Of a DNA stretch of 11,508 nucleotides, positions 1 through 5,945 are shown piece by piece. The notes beneath the pieces were generated by a model, which saw only the letters and a program-made list of their open reading frames with translations, was not told where the DNA came from and searched no databases. This stretch comes from Thermomicrobiales bacterium. Lineage in GTDB: Bacteria; Chloroflexota; Chloroflexia; Thermomicrobiales; UBA6265. Position numbers and translations under genes: made by a program. Within the stretch, counting starts at the first letter, position 1. Every line of letters begins with the position of its first letter. Location: the NCBI GenBank assembly GCA_020847015.1, contig JADLCW010000383.1, positions 1 to 11,508 on the forward strand, written 5' to 3'.

Positions 1-443
1 AGCCCGGCATAGTCCCCGAAGTCTACCGTCCATTCGTGCTTGGATCGTTCATTCCACTGATTGAAAACCGAAGCACGGTATTTCAGGAAGTCTTTTCGAT
101 CACCGTTGTTTACTTGCATAAAGTGGGCTACCACGGCTTCGTAATCTAAATGCCCTTGCGTTGCTAGAACGCTTGCCATGCCTAAATGCTTTACGTGATG
201 GCACATGGAACACAGGGCTACGAACCCGGTTAGCCGTTGAATCCGGTTCGCATCGTCATAGGCCCACACTTCATGGCAGTTCAACCGGCCTTCGGCTCCG
301 CAAATGGCGCAACGGTTTTCCTGCCGTGCGTAGGCATCCTTCCTGACCCTGTCCCATTCCTTCTTCGGTAACAGCTTGCGAAGGTTCCCGTACCAGACGG
401 TTTCGGGTACCAGTTCGGCCGTAAGCTTTAGCCTCGCGTCCAT
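1..443 (-). CDS. HNH endonuclease-family protein (partial, runs off left edge)
   Basis: Reading leftward from ATG at 441-443, the frame stays open for 147 codons and leaves the window without a stop. A purine-rich stretch (GGGAAAGGG) lies just upstream of the ATG. The protein has a zinc-ribbon HNH pattern: C45-x2-C48, a C56-H57-E58 motif, then C78-x2-C81 followed by H82, H83 and H86. The N-terminus (ARLKLTAELVPETVW) and the C-terminal KHEWTVD at about 135-141 match what I recall of a conserved small HNH protein family, usually about 150 residues, so little is probably missing. HNH folds of this type cut or nick DNA, but the target is unknown. GC is near 50% and codons such as TTA, CTA, GTA and AAA are frequent, unlike the genes to the right, which suggests recent transfer. 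Family is fairly sure; activity is inferred. Confidence 0.8.
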   Translation of the reverse strand, partial: MDARLKLTAELVPETVWYGNLRKLLPKKEWDRVRKDAYARQENRCAICGAEGRLNCHEVWAYDDANRIQRLTGFVALCSMCHHVKHLGMASVLATQGHLDYEAVVAHFMQVNNGDRKDFLKYRASVFNQWNERSKHEWTVDFGDYAG

Positions 444-522
444 CGCCCTTTCCCTTCCCGTTGCCTTCCCGTTTTCGTTTCAGGCATCTTAGCAGATCAT
501 CCGTTCTGGAAATAGAAGGGAC

Positions 523-546
523 CGGCCGGGGGTGATTCCCCGGCCG
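523..546 (-). terminator. GC-rich hairpin, probable terminator once belonging to the reductase gene
   Basis: CGGCCGGGG (523-531) and CCCCGGCCG (538-546) form a perfect 9-bp stem with a 6-base loop. On the minus strand the stem is followed by GTCCCTTCTATTTCC, a pyrimidine-rich but imperfect U-tract. If the insertion sequence is removed in silence, the stem starts about 20 bases after the stop codon of the minus-strand reductase gene. That position suits an intrinsic terminator between it and the HNH gene. Confidence 0.55.
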
Positions 547-568
547 ATTCCATTCGGAAATCGGACTA

Positions 569-587
569 GTGGGTTGTCAGGGCTGAA
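569..587 (+). repeat. IS630 left terminal inverted repeat
   Basis: GTGGGTTGTCAGGGCTGAA begins immediately after the TA target dinucleotide. It pairs with the right end at 1771-1789 with two mismatches. Weaker similarity continues inward around a shared GCCGG. Confidence 0.9.
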
Positions 588-653
588 CTGCCGGTGGCGG
601 GCGATATGCGGGAACTCGGCAATGATCGGATCGTTGCCGGCTGGAGGCCCGCC

Positions 654-1781
654 ATGGCTTACCCGTATCGTGTCACCTTGGCAGAGGGGCAGCGCGCTTA
701 TTTGCGAACGCTCGTCGGCTCGGGGATCGCTCCCGCTCGGATGCTGACGCGTGCTCGCATCTTGCTCAAGGCCGACCACCGCGAGGTTGGTCCCGGCTGG
801 TCGGACGCCGCAATCGCCGGCGCGCTTGACATCGATCCGAGCACCGTCTTGCGCGTCCGCCGCCAATTCGTGGCCGAGGGATTGGCGCCGACCCTAACGC
901 GCAAGCGGCCGGATCGAATCTACGAACGAACGCTGGATGGCCGCGGCGAAGCGCAACTCATCGCCCTGGCTTGCGCTGTCCCGCCGGAGGGCCATGCGCA
1001 GTGGAGCCTGCGCTTGCTCGCCGAGGAACTGGTGCGCCTGGAGGTGGTGGAGACGATCTCCTATGAGACCGTCCGACAGACGCTCAAGAAAACGAGCTCA
1101 AGCCGTGGCTGACAGAACAATGGTGTCTGGCCCCGACGGCCGATCCGGCGTTCATCTGGCCGATGGAGGATGTTTTGTCCGTCTCCGAGCGGCCACACGA
1201 TCCAACCCGCCCCGTGGTTTGCCTCGACGAGACGAGCCGGCAACTGCTCGGCGAAGCGCGGCCGCCGCTGCCCCCGGCCGGCCAGCGCGGCGTGATTCCG
1301 AGTACGTTCGCGGCGGCGTGGCCAACCTCTTCCCGGTCACCGAACTGCTGCGCGGCTGGCGCGCGGTGCGGGTCAGTCCGCAGCGGACGCGCCGCGACTG
1401 GGCCGCCTGCGTCAAAGACCTCATCGACGTTCACTATCCCGACGCCGAGCGGATCGTGTTGGTCATGGATCCCCTCAACACCCATTCCCCGGCCTCGCTC
1501 TACGCTGCCGTCCCGGCCGCCGAGGCCAGCGCTTGACCGACAAGTTGGAGATTCACTCCACCCCCAAACATGGCCATTGGCTGAACGTGGCGGAACTGGA
1601 ACTCGCCGTGCTGCAGCAGCAGTGCCTCGCCCGCCGACTCCCGGATCGGGCGACGATGGACCGAGCAGTCACAGCGTGGGCGGCGCGACGCAGTGCGGCG
1701 ATTGCCGCGATCGACTGGCGCTTCACCACCGCCGACGCCCGCGTCAAGCGCAAGCGCCTCTATCCGGCTTTTGAGCCCTGA
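654..1781 (+). pseudogene. IS630-family transposase, three frameshifts
   Basis: The start is ATG at 654, with GGAGG at 643-647 as ribosome site. The product would be about 375 residues. The N-terminal helix-turn-helix part (WSDAAIAGALDIDPSTVLRVRRQF) reads to about 1088 in the first frame. The frame then shifts near AAAA at 1089-1092, near the CCCCC run at about 1268-1276, and near 1526-1532, each time by a net loss of one base. Three losses restore the first frame, which ends at TGA 1779-1781. Joining the pieces gives a full DDE domain: first Asp in VVCLDETS, second Asp in IVLVMDPLNTH, Glu in HWLNVAELE, and the usual ending DWRFTTADARVKRKRLYP. All catalytic residues are therefore still encoded, but no single protein is made. 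Consensus has Asn where this copy has Pro after the second Asp. The lesions could be real decay or assembly errors, especially the two at homopolymers. Confidence 0.9.
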
Positions 1782-1789
1782 CAGCCCAC
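1771..1789 (-). repeat. IS630 right terminal inverted repeat
   Basis: TTGAGCCCTGACAGCCCAC lies directly before the right TA and is the imperfect inverted copy of 569-587. It overlaps the end of the transposase frame (stop 1779-1781). Its outermost base also forms the third base of the reductase stop codon on the minus strand. Confidence 0.9.
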
Positions 1790-2850
1790 TAGCCAGCGGG
1801 GGCGGTAGCCGGGCGAGCGTCGGTTTTCTCGCGCTTCTCCATGATGGCGGTTGAGTGGCCGGCGTCGAGCCGCGCCGAGGGATCGTAGAACGTCACCGCG
1901 TGGTTGACGGCGGTGACCGCCTCCGCCGCGCCATTGGCGATGAGTTTGAATTTGGCGGGGTAGAACGCCACATCGCCGGCGGCGTAGACGCCGGGAATAT
2001 TGGTGGCCATGGTGATCTTGTCGACAACGATCTGGTTGCGCTGCAGCTCGAACCCCCATTGCTTGAGCGGACCGAGATCGGCCACGAATCCGATGGCGAC
2101 GATCAACTCCTGCGCGGTCACCATCAATTCGCCTCCGGCGCCGTCGCGGATCGTCACCGCGGCCAGCCGGCCATCCTCGTCGGGGTGCACGGCGGCGGTT
2201 TCGTAGCCGGGAAACCGCAGATCCACGCGCGAGCGATGCAGCGCCGCCACCGTCGCCTCATGGGCGCGGAATTTCGAGCGATGCACCAGCGTCACGTTGC
2301 GGGCGATCGGCTCCAGCGTCACCGCCCAATCCGCCGCCGAATCGCCACCGCCGACGACGACCACGTCGCGATCCCGGAAATTCTCCACATGCTTGGCGAA
2401 GTAATGAACGCCGCGGCCTTCGAGTTCCCGGATATTGGGGACATCCAGCCGCTTCGGCTCGAACGCCCCGACGCCGGCGCACACGATGACGGTTTTGCTC
2501 CAGCGGTCGCCATTCGAGGTGCCCAGGCGGATCGTGCCGTCCTCCAGCCGCTCCAGTTCGAGCACTTCTTCGTTGAGGCGGATCGTAGGGTCGGCGCTCA
2601 GCGCCTGCTCCAGGCACAACGCGACGAAATCTTTGGCCAGCACTCGCGGAAAGCCGATCACGTCGTAGATGTATTTCTCGGGGTAGATGGCGGTGAGCGC
2701 CCCACCCGGTTCCTCCAGCGACTCGATCACCTGAGTGCGCGCCCCGCGCAGACCGGCGTAGAACGCCGCGAACAAGCCGGTGGGTCCGGCCCCGATGATC
2801 GTGATGTCGTACACGTCGCGCTCATCCGCGCCGCTTTGTTGCTGGTTCAC
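1789..2850 (-). CDS. Ferredoxin/flavodoxin--NADP(+) reductase, thioredoxin-reductase-like type
   Basis: This FAD enzyme moves electrons between NADPH and ferredoxin or flavodoxin in the cytoplasm. From GTG at 2848-2850 (GGAG about 8 bases upstream) it has 353 residues, normal for the Bacillus YumC/Chlorobium-type family. An upstream in-frame ATG at 3037-3039 would add 63 Arg-rich, low-complexity residues and is rejected. FAD binding is seen at GAGPTG (20-25). The NADPH-binding GGGDSA is at 167-172, and the second FAD motif GD (292-293) is followed by KFKLIANGAAEA. The redox CxxC of thioredoxin reductases is absent: the matching stretch reads VCAGVGAFEP, as in FNRs. The stop TAG at 1789-1791 is formed by the TA target copy plus the end base of the IS. 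The gene diverges from the FCD regulator but has no clear link to the sugar-acid pathway. Confidence 0.9.
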   Translation of the reverse strand: MNQQQSGADERDVYDITIIGAGPTGLFAAFYAGLRGARTQVIESLEEPGGALTAIYPEKYIYDVIGFPRVLAKDFVALCLEQALSADPTIRLNEEVLELERLEDGTIRLGTSNGDRWSKTVIVCAGVGAFEPKRLDVPNIRELEGRGVHYFAKHVENFRDRDVVVVGGGDSAADWAVTLEPIARNVTLVHRSKFRAHEATVAALHRSRVDLRFPGYETAAVHPDEDGRLAAVTIRDGAGGELMVTAQELIVAIGFVADLGPLKQWGFELQRNQIVVDKITMATNIPGVYAAGDVAFYPAKFKLIANGAAEAVTAVNHAVTFYDPSARLDAGHSTAIMEKREKTDARPATAPAG

Positions 2851-2971
2851 CTGTCTGCTCCGTGGTTGCGACGCGCGCCCACGCCGCCGCTCCTCGACAC
2901 CTCGCTCGACGGCTGCCCGGCAAGTGTAACAAGCGAACCGCCGGGAATCGCCGCCGTGGCATTTGTACGCC

Positions 2972-2994
2972 GCGCCCAATTGACGTTTGGGCGC
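2972..2994. promoter_or_regulatory. Inverted repeat overlapping the -35 region, candidate second operator
   Basis: GCGCCCAA (2972-2979) and TTGGGCGC (2987-2994) are perfect inverted copies around the 7-base loop TTGACGT. The repeat abuts the -35 box at 2995-3000. It lies in the divergent region between the reductase and regulator genes, so a protein bound here could affect both. It could instead be an RNA hairpin in a leader of either transcript. No binding protein can be named. Confidence 0.45.
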
Positions 2995-3023
2995 TTGACG
3001 GCGCCGGCGATGCTCTTTACGAT
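2995..3023 (+). promoter_or_regulatory. Sigma70-like promoter for the sugar-acid operon
   Basis: TTGACG (2995-3000) and TACGAT (3018-3023) are separated by 17 bases. They match the consensus -35 and -10 boxes at 5 and 4 of 6 positions. Transcription would start near 3030, directly before the palindrome at 3033-3050. A second TTGACG at 2980-2985 has no good partner. This is the best promoter candidate upstream of the operon. Confidence 0.6.
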
Positions 3024-3032
3024 GCAGGCAAT

Positions 3033-3050
3033 ACATCATACGTATGATGT
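3033..3050. promoter_or_regulatory. 18-bp perfect palindrome, probable operator of the FCD regulator
   Basis: ACATCATACGTATGATGT is its own reverse complement over all 18 bases. It lies just after the predicted transcription start and 3 bases before the AGGAG ribosome site of the regulator gene. FadR-subfamily GntR dimers typically bind short palindromes next to their own promoters, so autorepression is the natural reading. Binding is inferred. Confidence 0.7.
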
Positions 3051-3064
3051 TTCAGGAGTTGCTC

Positions 3065-3814
3065 GTGCGGCATCCGCGCCTCTCCGATCGCATCGTCATG
3101 ACTCTGGCTGGCCGCATCATCGAGGGTCAGATGCCGGCCAGCACAGTGCTGCCGCCGGAGCCGCAGTTGTGCGACGAATTCGGCGTCAGCCGCACCGTTA
3201 TCCGTGAAGCGGTCGCCCGCATGGCGGCTGACGGGTTGGTGCAGGTGCGGCAAGGCTCGGGCACCGTCGTCCTGCCCCACGAGCGCTGGAACGACCTCTC
3301 TCCCGATCTGCTGCGGGCGCGCACCGAATCCGGTCTCATCGGCGATCTCGTGCCCGATCTGCTGGAGACACGGCGCATCGTGGAAGTAGAAGCAGCCGGG
3401 CTAACCGCGTTGCGCCGGACGGCCGCGCATCTGGCGGACCTGGAGCGGCTGCTGGCGGATATGGCGGCAAGCCTGGATGACACCGCCCTCTACAACGCGG
3501 CCGACATCGCGTTCCACGAAACGCTCATCAGCGCGACCGGCAATATCCTGCTTTTGAAGATGATGCGCCCGGTCAACCAGGTGCGCCGGATCGGTTCGTT
3601 GCTCACCGCTCGCGATATCGCCGTCGCTCGCCAATCGTTGGCGGGTCACCGGGAAATCCATGCGGCGGTGGCCGAGCGCCAACCAGCGGCGGCTCGCGCC
3701 GCGATGGATCGCCATATCGGCCAGTTCGAGCGAGATCTCGCCCATTCGCTGCTCGGCCACGCGGCGGTGGCCGCGACGATCGACGGGACGGAATTGGAAG
3801 GAGACGGCGCGTGA
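3065..3814 (+). CDS. FadR-subfamily GntR transcriptional regulator (FCD domain)
   Basis: From GTG at 3065 the protein has 249 residues. This start is chosen because AGGAG (3054-3058) lies 6 bases before it; the in-frame ATG at 3044 lies inside the palindrome and lacks a ribosome site. The N-terminal winged helix covers about residues 9-70, with the signature LPPEPQLCDEFGVSRTVIREA and the wing RQGSGT. The C-terminal FCD ligand domain shows the usual metal/acid-binding set: D147 and H151 in DIAFHETLISATGN, H195 and H217. FCD regulators commonly sense carboxylic acids such as sugar acids, which fits the dehydratase two genes downstream. It is first in the operon and overlaps the next gene by 4 bases (GTGA, 3811-3814). 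It probably represses the operon through the palindrome. Confidence 0.9.
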   Translation: MRHPRLSDRIVMTLAGRIIEGQMPASTVLPPEPQLCDEFGVSRTVIREAVARMAADGLVQVRQGSGTVVLPHERWNDLSPDLLRARTESGLIGDLVPDLLETRRIVEVEAAGLTALRRTAAHLADLERLLADMAASLDDTALYNAADIAFHETLISATGNILLLKMMRPVNQVRRIGSLLTARDIAVARQSLAGHREIHAAVAERQPAAARAAMDRHIGQFERDLAHSLLGHAAVAATIDGTELEGDGA

Positions 3815-4785
3815 CTGAAATCGCCCCCGGCGTTCATCGCCTGGAGTTTATTATCGGCGCCAAACCGATGGCGATGCACCTGCTGAACGGAGATCGGGTG
3901 ACGCTCATCGACACGGGTCTGCCTGATACCCCCGAACATGTGCACCTGCCTGCCCTGCGCGAATTGGGTCGCGCGCCCGAAGATGTTTCACTGGCGCTCA
4001 TCACCCACGCCGACGCCGATCATATCGGCGGCAATGCCGCGCTGCGCCGCCTCTTTCCCAACGCGCTGCTCGCCTGCCACGCGCGCGACGCCCGCTGGTG
4101 CAGCGATCCGGAAGCAATCACCGCCGAGCGCTACGACGCCTACTTCGCCGACCACGGCATCCGCTACGAGCCGGCCGTCTTCGACATGCTCGCCTCCTGG
4201 ATGGGTCCGGCGACGCCCATGGATCTGTTGCTGACCGGCGGCGAACAGGTGCGATTGCGCGACGATGATTGGTTGACGGTGGTGAATCTGCCCGGTCACA
4301 CCCTCGGTCACATCGGTCTGTACAACCCACGCCATCGCTACGCGATCGTCGCGGACGCGGTGTTTGGTCGCACTCAGATCGATGTCGCGGGCGCGCCAAC
4401 CGCCCCGCCCCCGTATATCGACATCGCCGCCTACCGCGCCACAATCGAGACGCTGCGGGCGCTCGACATCGAGTTGCTGCTGACCTGCCACTACCCGGTC
4501 ATGCGCGGCGATGAGATCGCCGTCTTTCTCGACGCCAGCGAAGCATTCGTGAATGATGCCGAGGCTGTCACGCTGCGGATCCTGCGCGAAGCCGGCGGTC
4601 CGCTGACGCTCGCCGCGGCGATCGATCGCGCGGCGCCGCTGCTCGGTCCCTTCGGATTCGCCGAGGATCTCAAGTTCGCTATGCTGCCGCACCTCGAATT
4701 GGCCGAGGCGCGCGGACTCGCGGCGCGTTCAGCGTGCGACGGCAAGGTCGCCTGGGCCTGGACCGGGGGGAGCGTCGACCGGTGA
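3811..4785 (+). CDS. Metallo-beta-lactamase-fold hydrolase with C-terminal extension
   Basis: The protein has 324 residues from GTG at 3811, with AAGGAG at 3798-3803. The MBL fold fills about residues 1-230. The metal motif reads T-H66-A-D68-A-D70-H71-IGG, followed by H163 (PGHTLGHIG), D182 (VADAVFG) and H227 (TCHYP). The second ligand position holds Asp instead of His, a minor known variation. Residues about 235-324 form a helical, winged-helix-like tail often seen in broad MBL hydrolases. The fold covers thioesterases, glyoxalases and lactonases, so substrate cannot be read from sequence. Its place between a sugar-acid regulator and a sugar-acid dehydratase makes a sugar lactonase an attractive inference. 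It overlaps both neighbours by 4 bases, so translation is probably coupled. Confidence 0.88.
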   Translation: MTEIAPGVHRLEFIIGAKPMAMHLLNGDRVTLIDTGLPDTPEHVHLPALRELGRAPEDVSLALITHADADHIGGNAALRRLFPNALLACHARDARWCSDPEAITAERYDAYFADHGIRYEPAVFDMLASWMGPATPMDLLLTGGEQVRLRDDDWLTVVNLPGHTLGHIGLYNPRHRYAIVADAVFGRTQIDVAGAPTAPPPYIDIAAYRATIETLRALDIELLLTCHYPVMRGDEIAVFLDASEAFVNDAEAVTLRILREAGGPLTLAAAIDRAAPLLGPFGFAEDLKFAMLPHLELAEARGLAARSACDGKVAWAWTGGSVDR

Positions 4786-5945
4786 AAATCATCCGCATCT
4801 CGACACGGGTCGTGAATGCCCGCATGCGCAACTGGGTGTTCGTCAAGGTGGAGACCGACGAGGGCGTCACCGGTTGGGGTGAAGCCAGCCTGGAGTGGAA
4901 AACACGCGCGGTGGTCGGTTGCGTGGAGGATCTGGCTCCGCTGGTGCTGGGCGAGGATCCCCGCCGCATCGAACACCTGTATCAGATCATGTATCGCCAC
5001 TCGTTTTTCCGGATGGGCGTCATCGGCATGAGCGCGCTCTCCGGCATCGAGCAAGCCTGCTGGGATATCTGGGGCAAAAGTCTCGGCGTGCCGGTCTACC
5101 AACTGCTCGGCGGCGCGGTGCGCGATTCCATCCGCATGTACGATCATCTCGGCGGCGGCGAGATGAGCGCCCTCTATCTGCAAGATCAGCCGGAGCAGAT
5201 GGCCGACCGCGCCCGTGAGTCCATCGCCGCCGGCTACACCGCGATCAAGGCGCTCGTCGTGCCGCTGACCGAGCCGCTGGACAGCATGCCCGCCTTGCGT
5301 CATGCCGAACGCTGCATGGCCGCCATCCGCGATGCAGTCGGCGACGACGTGGACATCATGGTCGATGTGCACGGGCGGACCACGCCGGCGATGGCCATCC
5401 AGTACGGTCAGGCGCTCGCGCCCTATCGGCTCTACTTTTTCGAAGAACCATGTCCGGCCGAAAACGTCGCTGGCATGGCGCAGGTGGCGCGGGCGCTGCC
5501 CGGCGTGCCGATCGCCGCCGGTGAGCGGCTGGTGACCCGCTTCGCTTTCCGGGAACTCCTGGAGCGGGGCGCGTGCGCCGTCGTCCAGCCTGATCTGTGC
5601 CACTGCGGAGGTCTGTGGGAAGCGCGCAAAATCGCGGCGATGGCCGAGACGTACTACGTCTCCATCGCGCCGCACAACCCGCTGGGGCCAATCGCCACTG
5701 CCGCCAACGTGCAATTCGGGTTCGCCACTCCCAACTTCTTGATTCAGGAGGCGATTCGCTCCGACGTGCCGTGGCGCGACGAGGTCGTGACCACGCCGGT
5801 CACGGTGGTGGACGGCCACGTCGGGTTGCCGGAGCGGCCGGGACTTGGCATCGAGGTGAATGAAGCCGAAGCTGCCCGCCATCCATTCGAGCAGGAGACG
5901 CTGATGCAGACCTACCATCGAGACCACTCGGTGGCCGACTGGTGA
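4782..5945 (+). CDS. dgoD: Galactonate-dehydratase-like enzyme, mandelate racemase/muconate lactonizing (enolase) superfamily
   Basis: From GTG at 4782 (GGGGGGAG at 4765-4772) the protein has 387 residues, the family length. The N-terminal cap domain (1-115) contains the family-typical ETDEGVTGWGEASLE. The barrel carries the metal ligands D195 (VDVHGR), E221 (FFEEP) and E248 (AAGERL). Catalytic His residues lie at H197 and H298 (APHNPLGPIA). This D-x-H/E/E/H layout and the C-terminal DHSVADW closely resemble E. coli D-galactonate dehydratase, which turns D-galactonate into 2-keto-3-deoxygalactonate. Related enzymes act on other aldonic acids, so the substrate is less sure than the chemistry. 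An upstream in-frame ATG at 4734 lies well inside the previous gene and is rejected. The gene overlaps both neighbours by GTGA. Confidence 0.85.
   Translation: MKIIRISTRVVNARMRNWVFVKVETDEGVTGWGEASLEWKTRAVVGCVEDLAPLVLGEDPRRIEHLYQIMYRHSFFRMGVIGMSALSGIEQACWDIWGKSLGVPVYQLLGGAVRDSIRMYDHLGGGEMSALYLQDQPEQMADRARESIAAGYTAIKALVVPLTEPLDSMPALRHAERCMAAIRDAVGDDVDIMVDVHGRTTPAMAIQYGQALAPYRLYFFEEPCPAENVAGMAQVARALPGVPIAAGERLVTRFAFRELLERGACAVVQPDLCHCGGLWEARKIAAMAETYYVSIAPHNPLGPIATAANVQFGFATPNFLIQEAIRSDVPWRDEVVTTPVTVVDGHVGLPERPGLGIEVNEAEAARHPFEQETLMQTYHRDHSVADW

Larger units (their letters stand above)
567..1791 (+). mobile_element. IS630-family insertion sequence with TA target duplication
   Basis: The element runs from 569 to 1789 (1221 bases) and is flanked by TA at 567-568 and 1790-1791, within CTAG on both sides. 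The left end GTGGGTTGTCAGGGCTGAA (569-587) matches the reverse complement of 1771-1789 at 17 of 19 positions. IS630 elements are known to duplicate TA and to favour CTAG, so ends and target agree with the family. Inside is a single transposase gene on the plus strand, broken in three places. The element points toward the reductase gene and ends in its stop codon. Confidence 0.93.

Noticed and set aside
161..346. A 61-codon plus-strand frame at the left edge.
   Set aside because: It is antisense to the HNH gene, whose zinc and HNH residues are clear on the minus strand.
1081..1112. Programmed -1 frameshifting at AAGAAAA in the transposase.
   Set aside because: Some IS630-family members use it, but here two further breaks downstream would still destroy the product, and no canonical slippery heptamer or clear stimulator is present.
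2851..3039. The 63-codon N-terminal extension of the reductase from an upstream ATG.
   Set aside because: The extension is Arg-rich, crosses the promoter and palindrome region, and the GTG at 2850 has a ribosome site and gives the family length.
1855..3207. A 450-codon plus-strand frame opposite the reductase gene, and similar long antisense frames opposite the dehydratase (4491-5990), permease (7453-8436) and binding protein (8427-9785).
   Set aside because: They are His/Asp/Arg-rich, show no domain logic, and mirror the codon bias of the real genes on the other strand, which carry clear family motifs.
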